Shown piece by piece: positions 26,531 to 35,068 of a stretch of DNA of 64,000 nucleotides (within the stretch, counting starts at the first letter, position 1; each line of letters begins with the position of its first letter). A program made the translations under genes and the position numbers. A model generated the notes under the pieces. That model saw only the letters and a program-made list of their open reading frames with translations. It made no database searches and had not been told where the DNA came from. Source of the stretch: an uncultured Tropicimonas sp. (lineage in GTDB: Bacteria; Pseudomonadota; Alphaproteobacteria; Rhodobacterales; Rhodobacteraceae); assembly GCA_947497945.1 (NCBI GenBank), contig CANMIP010000011.1, forward strand, positions 108,448-172,447, in the 5' to 3' direction.

Positions 26531-27537
26531 GCCCAGTTCCCTTTCGACATCAGCCCGAGGATCTCGAGTTGTCGCCAGTTGATGTATTTCTCCGACCAAC
26601 GGTTCCAGAGCACCGTACCGTTCTGCAGGTGGTCGTGATAGGCGCGATATTCCCGGCTGTCGGCATAGTGCTGCCCGCGCTCCAGCTCCTCTTCGGCCTT
26701 CTCAACGAGCGTGTTGAGGAACTTGGTGTGCAGGAGCGCTCCCGAGGTCATCTCACCGCCATGCCCCTCATAGACCTTGTTCAGCCCGCGCGGCAGCAGC
26801 ATGTGGGTCGATTGCACATAGGCGTATCGGCGGTGCCACTTCACCAGCGGGATCTTGTTGAGCGAGGGGGCGGCCTTGGGCGTGTCCGGGAAAAACGCGC
26901 GGGCGCGCGGGCCGCCCTGGATCCAGAGGTTGTTGTAGAGATGATTGCGCGAGATCGTGTAATTGCCGCTGTCGAACCAGTGGACGATTTCCAGCGGGTC
27001 CTGCCCTTCGATATAGGGTTCCGCGTCCAGGGGGCCCTTCGGGTAAAGATCGAGCAGCATGGCCGAGAAGCTGCGCTGGCCGCAACTGTCCAGCCAGTCG
27101 GTGAGCGCCTGTATCGGGCGGGTGTCGCAGAAGGGGTAGATGAAGAACTCGTCCGGATCGACGACCAGCGTCCAGTGCCCGTGCCCGTAGCGGGCCTGCA
27201 ACCGGTTCAGCCAGTCGACGCCAAAGCGAGACGCCTTGTAGCTGCCTTGCGTGGACCAGAGCGATATGTCGGGCTGTTCGCCGAGATAGGCCGCGCTGCC
27301 ATCCTCGGACCCATTGTCGATGAAGAGGAAATGCCCCACGCCCTTGGAGCGGTAATAGTCGAGGAAAAAAGGCAGCCGCACCCGTTCATTGCGCAGGGTC
27401 GAGAAAAGCAGCAGGTCGTTCGGGCGGATCGCCTTCGTCCGGTTCACCACTGACCGCAGCTCGCGCCCCTTGCGCAGCGACCGCAGCCGGTAGCGTTTGC
27501 GCCGCAGCCGCAGGCGATATGACTGAAGAAGGCTCAC
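26527..27537 (-). CDS. Glycosyltransferase family 2-like protein (copy 1)
   Basis: A 336-residue GT-A-type enzyme of the glyco_tranf_2_4 kind. A basic N-terminal stretch precedes LLLFSTLRNERVRLPFFLDY and FLFIDNGSEDGSAAYL; the likely metal-binding motif is VDPDEFF. Other marks are LDLYPKGPL and MLLPRGLNKVYEGHGGEMTS. It is clearly paralogous to the next gene, with matching motifs in the same order. The sugar donor and acceptor are unknown. Surface-polysaccharide synthesis is inferred from galE, galU and the sulfotransferase around it. Confidence 0.82.
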   Translation of the reverse strand: MSLLQSYRLRLRRKRYRLRSLRKGRELRSVVNRTKAIRPNDLLLFSTLRNERVRLPFFLDYYRSKGVGHFLFIDNGSEDGSAAYLGEQPDISLWSTQGSYKASRFGVDWLNRLQARYGHGHWTLVVDPDEFFIYPFCDTRPIQALTDWLDSCGQRSFSAMLLDLYPKGPLDAEPYIEGQDPLEIVHWFDSGNYTISRNHLYNNLWIQGGPRARAFFPDTPKAAPSLNKIPLVKWHRRYAYVQSTHMLLPRGLNKVYEGHGGEMTSGALLHTKFLNTLVEKAEEELERGQHYADSREYRAYHDHLQNGTVLWNRWSEKYINWRQLEILGLMSKGNWA

Positions 27538-27754
27538 GTATCGGCCCCTGGTTCTCGTTTTCTGCTCGACCGGCCGTATCCTCGCGCGGCAGGGTTAAGA
27601 ACGCATTGCCGGCAGCCGGAGAAAAACCGCATCGCGAGGTTCGGGAATCTACTGGTCACAACCTGCCGAGCCTCATGAAACGCTTTTCAGACAAGATAGT
27701 TAAACGATCCGGCGCGGTAAACCGCCCCGTTCGCTTCGCCGGTCGGACGTCGCC

Positions 27755-28804
27755 TCAGCGCCACGCCCCGCGCGCCATCAGGCCCAACTCCTCCAGCTGC
27801 CGCCAGTCCCGGAACGCGAGTGATTTTTCGTTCCAGAGAGACGGGTTGGCCGCGATTGCATCGTAATAGGCGTCGAATTGGCCGGGTGTGCCGAAATGCT
27901 CCCTCCGCGCTTTCTCGATGACGGAGCGCTCGACCACCGAAGGCAGGAATTTCGTGTGCAGCAGCACCCCGCTGGCCCGGTCGCCGCCGGGGCCGTCGTA
28001 GGCGAGGTTGAGATGCCGCGGCAGGATCGAATGTGTGGAGTTGCGATAGGCGAAGCGGCGATTCCATCGGATGAATGGCAGCTTGTTCAGGGTCGGTGCG
28101 CGTCGCGGGCTGTCCGCAAAGAAGAAACGGTCGCGGACACCGCCCTGGACCCAGAGACTCCATTCGAAGGGCTTGCGTCGGGCGCGATAGGGGGCGGCGT
28201 CGAAGTAATGCAGCGTCTCCAGCGGGTTGTCGCCCGGCTGATGGCTTGTTTCAGCCAGCGTCCCCTCCGGGTAGAGATCCAGCATCAGGGCGCCAAACGC
28301 AGTCTCGCCGCGTGCATCGAGCCAGGCGGCGAGGTCGACCAGCGTGCGGTCCGGCCAGTGTGGGATCAGCAGCAGCTCGTCCGCATCGACCGTCAGGCAC
28401 CAATGCCCGTGCCCGTACCGGATCTGCAGCCAGGTCAGCCAGTCGACGCCATATCGGGATGCCTTGTAGCTCGCGCGCGTGCTCCAGAGCGACACATCCG
28501 GTTGCGCGGCCAGCCACGCCGCCGAGCCGTCATCGCTGCCATTATCCACGATCAGGAAATGCGACACCCCGAGCTTGCGGTTATGCTCCAGGAAACAGGG
28601 CAACCGGTCGATCTCGTTGCGCAGGGTTGTGAAGCCGAGAATCTGATCCGGGCGGATCGCGCCCGTCCGGTCGGCAACGCTTTCGAGCTGGTGGCGGCTG
28701 CGCAGGGACCGCCAGAGTGTCCTGCGCCGTTTCCAGCGCAGGCGGAAGGCATCCCGCACCCGGCCCAGCAGACCGACAGGGTCGCCTTCCGGCGGCAGCG
28801 TCAC
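27755..28804 (-). CDS. Glycosyltransferase family 2-like protein (copy 2)
   Basis: A 349-residue paralogue of the preceding glycosyltransferase. It shows FTTLRNEIDRLPCFLEHNRK, FLIVDNGSDDGSAAWL, the DxD-like VDADELLLI, LDLYPEGTL and the tail WRQLEELGLMARGAWR. The GTG start overlaps the galE stop (GTGA), while 217 bases separate it from copy 1. Differences are concentrated in the middle third, consistent with a distinct acceptor. Tandem duplication followed by divergence is the simplest explanation. Confidence 0.82.
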   Translation of the reverse strand: MTLPPEGDPVGLLGRVRDAFRLRWKRRRTLWRSLRSRHQLESVADRTGAIRPDQILGFTTLRNEIDRLPCFLEHNRKLGVSHFLIVDNGSDDGSAAWLAAQPDVSLWSTRASYKASRYGVDWLTWLQIRYGHGHWCLTVDADELLLIPHWPDRTLVDLAAWLDARGETAFGALMLDLYPEGTLAETSHQPGDNPLETLHYFDAAPYRARRKPFEWSLWVQGGVRDRFFFADSPRRAPTLNKLPFIRWNRRFAYRNSTHSILPRHLNLAYDGPGGDRASGVLLHTKFLPSVVERSVIEKARREHFGTPGQFDAYYDAIAANPSLWNEKSLAFRDWRQLEELGLMARGAWR

Positions 28805-29784
28805 TTCTCGTAACTGCCGGTCTGGTGCCAGCGCCAGGCATCCTCGATCATCTGCGGCATGTTAGAACGGCGCGGTTTCCAGCCCAGCTCGTCGATCGCG
28901 CGGCTGGAACCCGAGACAAGCCGCGTCGCATCGCCGGCCCGGCGCGGCCCCTCGTCATAAGGAACCGGCCGGTTCGTGACCTGACCGGCAGCATCCATCA
29001 CTTCGCGAACCGAGAAGCCGGAACCGGTGCCGAGGTTGAATTCCCGGCTCTGCTTGCCGGCTTCCAGCCATTTCAGCCCAAGGACATGCGCCTCGACCAG
29101 ATCCATCACGTGGACATAATCGCGAATGCAGGTCCCGTCCGGCGTGTCATAATCCGTGCCATAGATCGTGAGCTTCGGCCGGCGCCCGTCAATGGCGTCC
29201 AGTACAAGCGGGATCAGGTGGGTTTCGGGCCGGTGGAACTCGCCGACCTGGGCTTCTTCATCGCCCCCCGCCACGTTGAAATAGCGGTAGATCACCCGCT
29301 TCATGCCGAAGCTGGCCTCGAAATTGTCGAGGATATCCTCGATAGCCCGCTTGGAAGCGCCATAGGCGTTGATCGGCATCTGCTTGGAGGTCTCGTCCAG
29401 CACCACGCCATCCTGATCGCCATAGGTGGCGCAGGTCGAGGAGAAGATGAACTTCTCGCAGCCCGCCGCCACCGCCGCCTCGCACAGATTGGCCGCGCCG
29501 CCCACATTCGAGCGCCAGTACCAGCCCGGCACCTGCATCGACTCGCCCACCTGGCTGAGGGCGGCGAAATGCATGATCGCCTCGGGCTTGTGCCTGGCAA
29601 AGACCTCGTCGAGCCGTTCCCGGTCGAGCAGGTCGCCGCGTTCGAACGGGCCGAACTGGACCGCATCCTCCCAGCCGGTCGAGATATTGTCGAAGGTGAC
29701 GGGGGTGTAGCCCTCGCGGGCGAGCACCTTGCAGGCATGCGAGCCGATATAGCCCGCACCGCCCGTGACGAGGATCTTGGTCAT
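28801..29784 (-). CDS. galE: UDP-glucose 4-epimerase GalE
   Basis: A 327-residue extended short-chain dehydrogenase that interconverts UDP-glucose and UDP-galactose. It shows the NAD-binding GGAGYIGSHACKVL, the STCATYGDQDG segment with the catalytic Ser/Thr, and YGASKRAIE with the catalytic Tyr and Lys. The C-terminal GSGFSVREVMDAAG and GDATRLVSGS are typical. It is translationally coupled to the downstream glycosyltransferase and 15 bases after galU, so these genes supply sugar nucleotides to the glycan cluster. Confidence 0.95.
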   Translation of the reverse strand: MTKILVTGGAGYIGSHACKVLAREGYTPVTFDNISTGWEDAVQFGPFERGDLLDRERLDEVFARHKPEAIMHFAALSQVGESMQVPGWYWRSNVGGAANLCEAAVAAGCEKFIFSSTCATYGDQDGVVLDETSKQMPINAYGASKRAIEDILDNFEASFGMKRVIYRYFNVAGGDEEAQVGEFHRPETHLIPLVLDAIDGRRPKLTIYGTDYDTPDGTCIRDYVHVMDLVEAHVLGLKWLEAGKQSREFNLGTGSGFSVREVMDAAGQVTNRPVPYDEGPRRAGDATRLVSGSSRAIDELGWKPRRSNMPQMIEDAWRWHQTGSYEK

Positions 29785-29799
29785 GTCGGGTCCTGAGAA

Positions 29800-30693
29800 T
29801 TACTGTGCGGCGTTTCTTACCGCCATCAGCTCGTCAAGATAATGGGAGAATTCGTCACGCAGATCCTCGCGGTCGAGGCCGAAGGCGACCGTTGCCTGCA
29901 GGAAACCGGCCTTTGAGCCGCAATCGTAGCGCTTGCCCTCGAACTGGTAGCCAAAGACGTTGCGTCCCACCCGGATCTCGTCGGAGATCGCATCCGTGAG
30001 CTGGATCTCCCCACCGGCCCCTGTCTTGGCACGGTTGATGTTCTCCAGCACGCTCGGCGTCAGGATGTAGCGACCAATCACCGCGAGGTTGGAGGGTGCC
30101 TCGCCGGCCTTGGGCTTCTCGACCATGCCCTTGACCCGGATCTTGGGGCCATCGACGGAATCCACGTCCAGAACACCATAGGCCGAGGCCTTTTCTGCCG
30201 GCACTTCCATGGCCGCGACCATGCAGCCACCGGTTTCCTCATAGGCTTCGACCATCTGCTGCAGGCAGGGCTTCTCGCCAGCGATAACGTCATCGGGCAG
30301 CATCACCGCGAAAGGCTCGTCGCCGATCAGCCGCCGGGCACACCAGACCGCATGGCCGAGTCCGAGCGCCTGGTGCTGGCGGATATAGGCGATTGCGCCG
30401 CTGGGCATGTTGGTCTGCTGCAGGACCTCCAGCAGGTCGTCCTTGCCCTTGTTGCGCAGCGAGGTCTCGAGCTCCGAAGCTGTGTCGAAATAGTCCTCAA
30501 GCGCGCTCTTGCCGCGCGAAGTCACGAAGATGAAATCGGTGATGCCGGCCGCACGGGCCTCGTCGATCGCGTATTGGATCAACGGGCGATCCACCAGAGT
30601 CATGATTTCCTTGGGCACCGATTTCGTCGCCGGCAGGAACCGTGTTCCCATGCCTGCCACCGGAAACACCGCCTTCGTGACCTTTCGCTGCAT
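29800..30693 (-). CDS. galU: UTP-glucose-1-phosphate uridylyltransferase GalU
   Basis: A 297-residue nucleotidyltransferase forming UDP-glucose. The nucleotide-binding loop is GMGTRFLPATKSVPKE. Other marks are PLIQYAIDEARAAGI, GLGHAVWCARRLIGDEPFAV with PDDV, and GEIQLTDAISDE. The ATG at 30693 is preferred over an in-frame start 114 bases upstream because AAAGGAAG directly precedes it and the family begins close to this point. Confidence 0.95.
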   Translation of the reverse strand: MQRKVTKAVFPVAGMGTRFLPATKSVPKEIMTLVDRPLIQYAIDEARAAGITDFIFVTSRGKSALEDYFDTASELETSLRNKGKDDLLEVLQQTNMPSGAIAYIRQHQALGLGHAVWCARRLIGDEPFAVMLPDDVIAGEKPCLQQMVEAYEETGGCMVAAMEVPAEKASAYGVLDVDSVDGPKIRVKGMVEKPKAGEAPSNLAVIGRYILTPSVLENINRAKTGAGGEIQLTDAISDEIRVGRNVFGYQFEGKRYDCGSKAGFLQATVAFGLDREDLRDEFSHYLDELMAVRNAAQ

Positions 30694-30829
30694 CTTGTTC
30701 TTCCTTTCTTCGCGGGCTCGAACCGCTGAATCACCAAGAATTTCGTCAGAACCTAACGGATAGACGGATGGGAAGTCCCCTGCAAATACCTGCGCGAAGG
30801 GCGACACTTGCGCCCGCCTGCGCGAAATA

Positions 30830-30861
30830 TGTGCAATATCGCCCCTGAATTGTGCAATTCA
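30830..30861. promoter_or_regulatory. Paired TGTGCAAT repeats and perfect palindrome upstream of galU
   Basis: The octamer TGTGCAAT occurs at 30830-30837 and again at 30851-30858, exactly 21 bases apart, which is two helical turns. The second lies in the perfect palindrome TGAATTGTGCAATTCA (30846-30861), whose arms are 7 bases. The site lies between the kdsB stop and the galU start, 137 bases or more upstream of galU. A dimeric regulator binding site is likely; the regulator is unknown. Confidence 0.45.
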
Positions 30862-30867
30862 AGGACG

Positions 30868-31668
30868 CTACTCGATCCCCATCTCCGCCATCATCGCTTC
30901 CAGCCTGGGGACATCCTGCGGATTGTTGAGCTCCCAGAACTGCCGTCCGCGCGCTTCGACCTCGACACAGAGCACATGCCGCCCGTTTTCCAGGAAGCGC
31001 AGCTGCTCCAGCCCTTCCAGCGCCTCCAGCGGGCCGTGCGGCCATGTCGGATAGGCGGACAACGCCTCGGCCCGATAGGCATAGACGCCGACATGGTGGA
31101 AGACCGGTGTCTCCACTTCGGGCGCGTAGACCGTTGCCGTGAAGGGCACCACTTCCTTTGAGAAATAGAGCGCCCGATTGCCGGAATCGAACACGGCAGT
31201 CGTCCCACCCACGCGGCCTTCCGCCCGATCGCCCTTGAGCGCGGACAGCGCGCGACCGTCACAGCGCAGCACCGGAGTTGCGATCTGCGCCTGGGAGTCC
31301 GCTTGCAGCCCGTCCAGGAGGTCGGACACGAACCAGGCCGGGGTCAGGGGCGCGTCGCCTTGCAGGTTGACGACGATATCGTAGCCGCCGCCGAGATTGG
31401 CATGCGCCTCGGCGCAACGTTCCGTCCCGTTGGAGCAGGATTCCGAGGTCATGACGACTTCGGCGCCGAAACTCTCGGCTTCCGCGCGAATGCGCGCGTC
31501 ATCGGTTGCAATGACGACCCGGTCGACATCTTCGACCGCCATCGCCGCCTCCCAACTTCGCCGGATCAATGTCCGGCCCTCGCCGCTCACGCCCTTGAGC
31601 GGGACGAGCGGCTTGCCAGGATAGCGATGCGAGGCGTAGCGGGCGGGGATGGCGATCAGGACGCTCAT
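30868..31668 (-). CDS. kdsB: CMP-Kdo synthetase KdsB
   Basis: A 266-residue cytidylyltransferase that activates Kdo with CTP. The N-terminal ARYASHRYPGKPLVPLKG is the nucleotide-binding segment; VVIATDD, MTSESCSNGTERCAEA and VVNLQGDAPL follow in the expected order. The usual family form NVQGDEP reads NLQGDAP here, a modest difference. It overlaps cysQ by 4 bases. It completes the Kdo branch begun by kdsD. Confidence 0.9.
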   Translation of the reverse strand: MSVLIAIPARYASHRYPGKPLVPLKGVSGEGRTLIRRSWEAAMAVEDVDRVVIATDDARIRAEAESFGAEVVMTSESCSNGTERCAEAHANLGGGYDIVVNLQGDAPLTPAWFVSDLLDGLQADSQAQIATPVLRCDGRALSALKGDRAEGRVGGTTAVFDSGNRALYFSKEVVPFTATVYAPEVETPVFHHVGVYAYRAEALSAYPTWPHGPLEALEGLEQLRFLENGRHVLCVEVEARGRQFWELNNPQDVPRLEAMMAEMGIE

Positions 31669-32465
31669 GAGGCGGGCTTCAGCTCCACGCCGGGGGCAAA
31701 GGCGATGAAGAACGGGTTCTCATAGCCGGGCTTGCCATAGGTGAAATCGGCATGGTCGTCGAAGCGGACCATCTTGCCGCCGGCGCCGCGAAGCACCGCA
31801 TCGGCGGCCGCCGTATCCCATTCCATCGTCCGGCCGAGGCGCGGATAGAGATCCGCTTCGCCCGCCGCCACGAGGCAGAATTTCAGCGAGGACCCGGCCG
31901 AAGTCATGTCCTTGGTGCTGTATTTGGCGATGTATTCGTCGGTCGCCTGGTCGCGATGCGACTTGGAGGCGACGACCATCAATGCGCCATTATCTGGTGT
32001 CGTGACCTTGATCGGGCGGGTTGGTCCGGCCGCCTCCTTGGCGAAATCGCCGCTCTCTTCGACCGATTGGCCGGACGCATCGGTGTAGAACAATCGACCC
32101 TTCGCTGGGGCGTAGACCACGCCGCGAACCGGCACGCCGTCCTCCACATACGCGATATTCACCGTGAACTCGCCGCGGCGCTTGATGAATTCCTTGGTGC
32201 CGTCCAGCGGATCGACGATCAGGAAGCTCGCCGCGCGCTCCAAGTGCGTTCCGGCCTGCTCCTCGGTCACGATCAGCACGTCGGGAAAGGCTTCGGCCAG
32301 ACCTGCGGAAATCAGGGCATCGGCCGCTTCGTCCGCCTCGGTGACCGGGCTGGAGTCCGATTTCGACCTGACCTCGAAATCGTCGGAGTTATAGATCTCC
32401 ATGATCGTGTCGCCGGCTTCCAGCGCCAGGCGGCGAATAACTGTGCTCAGGCGGTCATAATCCAT
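31665..32465 (-). CDS. cysQ: 3'(2'),5'-bisphosphate nucleotidase CysQ
   Basis: A 266-residue inositol-monophosphatase-fold enzyme that hydrolyses PAP to AMP. Metal-binding motifs are EEQAG, DPLDGTKEF and WDTAAADAVLRGAGG. PAP is the product of PAPS-dependent sulfotransferases, and one lies in the same cluster about 7 kb away. CysQ is also general housekeeping for sulfate assimilation, so the link is suggestive rather than proven. The start overlaps nothing; the stop overlaps the kdsB start by 4 bases. Confidence 0.92.
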   Translation of the reverse strand: MDYDRLSTVIRRLALEAGDTIMEIYNSDDFEVRSKSDSSPVTEADEAADALISAGLAEAFPDVLIVTEEQAGTHLERAASFLIVDPLDGTKEFIKRRGEFTVNIAYVEDGVPVRGVVYAPAKGRLFYTDASGQSVEESGDFAKEAAGPTRPIKVTTPDNGALMVVASKSHRDQATDEYIAKYSTKDMTSAGSSLKFCLVAAGEADLYPRLGRTMEWDTAAADAVLRGAGGKMVRFDDHADFTYGKPGYENPFFIAFAPGVELKPAS

Positions 32466-32597
32466 TCTCGCACTCCCGGGGTCAGGCGAATTCGTTGATA
32501 TATCCTGTCCTGCCCCTTATCGTTGCGCGTCAAGGGAACAGCAAGATTTCCTTGGCAGAAAGAAAGCGTCCCGGCCCAAGAGCGACATATCATCCAC

Positions 32598-33419
32598 ATG
32601 TTCCAGGCATCCAAACCGCAGACCAACACGGCATCGGCCATCCGGCTGCTGGGCCTGATCTACCATGCCACCGTCCGGAACCTGCGCAAGACGCATGGGA
32701 ACGCGGTGATCGGTCTGCTGATGAACATGATGCAGACGGTTGTCTTCGTGCTGGCCTTCTTCATGATGTTCAACTTCATGGGCTGGCGCGGTTCGGCCCT
32801 GCGCGGCGATTTCCTGCTCTATATCATGTCCGGCATCTTCCTTTTCATGGTGCACACAAAGGCGATGGGCGCCGTCGTGCAGTCGGAAGGGCCTGCTTCG
32901 GCGATGATGAAACATGCGCCGATGAACACGGTCATTGCCATCGCGTCCGCCGCGCTCGGCTCGCTCTATATCCAGATCCTGTCGATGGTCATCATCCTCG
33001 GGGTCTACCATCTCGCCTTCACCCCGATCGTGATCGACAAGCCCGTCGGCGCAATGGGCATGTTGCTGCTGTCCTGGTTTTCCGGCGTTGCCATCGGCAT
33101 GGTCTTCCTGTCGATCAAGCCCTGGTTTCCCGGCTTCACGCAGATCGCCTCTTCCGTCTACTCGCGCGCCAACATGATCGCCTCGGGCAAGATGTTCGTC
33201 GCCAACCAGATGCCGAGCTACATGCTCGCCTTCTTCACCTGGAACCCGCTTTTTCACACGATCGACCAGTGCCGCGGCTTCGTTTTCATCAACTACAATC
33301 CACATTTCTCCAACATCACCTATCCGTTCTGGCTGAGCATCGGCCTCCTGTTCATCGGCCTTCTCGGCGAGCATTTCACGCGCAAGAACGCCTCTATCTC
33401 CTGGCAGGCAAGACGATGA
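32598..33419 (+). CDS. ABC-2-type polysaccharide export permease
   Basis: A 273-residue inner-membrane protein with about six helices. The order matches KpsM/Wzm-type permeases: cytoplasmic N-terminus, then TVVFVLAFFMMFNFMGW, YIMSGIFLFMVHTKAMGAVV, a helix pair around IQILSMVIILGVYHLAF, GMLLLSWFSGVAIGMVFLS, and a final FWLSIGLLFIGLLGEHF. It would export a capsular or surface polysaccharide. The partner ATPase (KpsT/Wzt) is not next to it, so it must be encoded elsewhere. The next gene overlaps by 4 bases. Confidence 0.82.
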   Translation: MFQASKPQTNTASAIRLLGLIYHATVRNLRKTHGNAVIGLLMNMMQTVVFVLAFFMMFNFMGWRGSALRGDFLLYIMSGIFLFMVHTKAMGAVVQSEGPASAMMKHAPMNTVIAIASAALGSLYIQILSMVIILGVYHLAFTPIVIDKPVGAMGMLLLSWFSGVAIGMVFLSIKPWFPGFTQIASSVYSRANMIASGKMFVANQMPSYMLAFFTWNPLFHTIDQCRGFVFINYNPHFSNITYPFWLSIGLLFIGLLGEHFTRKNASISWQARR

Positions 33420-34042
33420 TCCTGCGTGTATTCCTCTTGCTGGCGCTGCTTCTCGCTCCGGCGGCACAGGCGCAACAGGCCGTCGGCGGTTCCCTTCCCG
33501 GCCTGAAGGCGGTGACCGGCGTCGCTGCGGACGACATCCTGAACATCCGCGCCGCCCCGTCCGCCTCCGCGCCGATCCTCGGAGAACTGTCGCCCGGCGA
33601 GACCATGATCGAGGTGACCGCCCTCAGTGGCGACGGGCGCTGGGGCCGGGTCGGTGTTGGCGAGCGCGATGGCTGGGTTTCGATGCGCTACCTCGCGGAG
33701 ATCCCGCTTCCGGCGGGAGAGATCCCCGACGGCATGCGGTGTCATGGCACCGAACCCTTCTGGGCGCTCGATTTCAGCGCCGGCGCGGCAAGCTACACCA
33801 CGCCGGAGGCCGATATGCAGCGGCACCCCGTTCGCACCACGTCCAGCAGGTTCACCCCGCGCGGCCTCACCTACGCCTTCGCGATGAATCATGGCGCGGG
33901 GGATCTGAGCGGGTTCATCGAGGCCGAGCAGTGTTCCGACGGCATGGCCGACCGGACCTATGGCTGGTATGTCAAGCTCCTGTGGCAGGATCCCGGCGGT
34001 GCGAGCATCCAGACGGGCTGCTGCACGCTCGACGGTCGGTAG
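33416..34042 (+). CDS. Exported SH3-domain protein
   Basis: A 208-residue exported protein. The signal peptide is MILRVFLLLALLLAPAAQA. A bacterial SH3-like domain follows, with LNIRAAPSASAPILGELSPG and VGVGERDGWVSMRYL. The C-terminal half contains RCHGTEPFWALDFSAGAASY and a Cys-rich end (GASIQTGCCTLDG). The function of this family is not known to me; a role at the cell envelope is likely. It is coupled to the export permease by an ATGA overlap. Confidence 0.75.
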   Translation: MILRVFLLLALLLAPAAQAQQAVGGSLPGLKAVTGVAADDILNIRAAPSASAPILGELSPGETMIEVTALSGDGRWGRVGVGERDGWVSMRYLAEIPLPAGEIPDGMRCHGTEPFWALDFSAGAASYTTPEADMQRHPVRTTSSRFTPRGLTYAFAMNHGAGDLSGFIEAEQCSDGMADRTYGWYVKLLWQDPGGASIQTGCCTLDGR

Positions 34043-34115
34043 CCCCGCTTGCCTCCGGGCGCAATCGCGGGCATTCAGGGGGCCAACGAGAGACAACACC
34101 AGACAGGAGAACCCC

Positions 34116-34463
34116 ATGCTGAAAGGGCTCGGCAATCTCGGCGACATGGCCAAGATGATGAAGAAAGCGCAGGAGATGCAGGGCAAGATGGCCGCGCTCC
34201 AGTCGGAACTTGAGAACATTGTCGTTATCGGCGAAAGCGGCGCCGGCCTCGTCAAGGCGCGGGCCACTGCCAAGGGTGAGCTGACCGGGCTCGAAATCGA
34301 CCCCTCGATCTTCAATCCCGACGAGAAGGAAATCGTCGAGGACCTGATTCTCGCCGCGATCAAGGACGCCCAGGGCAAAGCCTCCGAGAAGTCGAAGGAA
34401 GAGATGGAGAAGCTCACCTCCGAGCTTGGCCTGCCGGCCGGCATGGATATTCCGGGCCTCTGA
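34116..34463 (+). CDS. YbaB/EbfC nucleoid-associated protein
   Basis: A 115-residue DNA-binding protein of the YbaB/EbfC family. The helical start [20 protein letters not shown] leads to the central beta hairpin ([20 protein letters not shown]) and a final helix ending [12 protein letters not shown]. It lies directly before recR and shares one base with its start (TGATG), the standard pairing in many bacteria. Confidence 0.93.
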   Translation: MLKGLGNLGDMAKMMKKAQEMQGKMAALQSELENIVVIGESGAGLVKARATAKGELTGLEIDPSIFNPDEKEIVEDLILAAIKDAQGKASEKSKEEMEKLTSELGLPAGMDIPGL

Positions 34464-35062
34464 TGACTGACGCGCCGCGCGAGATCGAGGAGCTGATCGA
34501 GCTGATGGCCCGCCTGCCCGGGCTCGGCCCGCGGTCGGCCCGCCGCGCGGTGCTGCAACTGATCAAGAAGCGCGGCCAGCTGCTCATGCCGCTGGCCGAC
34601 GCGATGCGCGATGTCGCGGTCTCGGCGCGGGAATGCATCAATTGCGGCAATGTCGGCACCAGTGAGCTCTGCGAGATCTGCAGTTCCGGGAAGCGGGCAA
34701 CGGGCGAGATCTGTGTCGTCGAGGGCGTTGCGGATCTCTGGGCCATGGAGCGCGCCGCCGTCTTCCGCGGCCGTTATCATGTGCTTGGCGGCACGCTCTC
34801 TGCGCTCGACTCCATTGGTCCGGACGAGCTGCGCATTCCCCGCCTGATCGAACGCGTCGAGCGGGAGCAGATCACGGAAGTGATCCTCGCGCTCAACGCC
34901 ACCGTCGATGGCCAGACCACGGCGCATTACATCGCCGAGCAGCTCGAACGCATGGGAGTTCCCGTGACCTCGCTGGCGCAGGGGGTCCCTGTTGGCGGTG
35001 AGCTGGACTATCTCGATGACGGCACGATCAGCGCTGCGCTGCGGGCGCGCAAGGCGCTCTGA
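34463..35062 (+). CDS. recR: Recombination protein RecR
   Basis: A 199-residue protein of the RecFOR pathway that helps load RecA at gaps. The helix-hairpin-helix region is [20 protein letters not shown], the zinc site is [16 protein letters not shown], and the Toprim domain begins [17 protein letters not shown]. The C-terminus has the Walker-like [16 protein letters not shown]. Length is normal. Confidence 0.95.
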   Translation: MTDAPREIEELIELMARLPGLGPRSARRAVLQLIKKRGQLLMPLADAMRDVAVSARECINCGNVGTSELCEICSSGKRATGEICVVEGVADLWAMERAAVFRGRYHVLGGTLSALDSIGPDELRIPRLIERVEREQITEVILALNATVDGQTTAHYIAEQLERMGVPVTSLAQGVPVGGELDYLDDGTISAALRARKAL

Positions 35063-35068
35063 ACCGGG

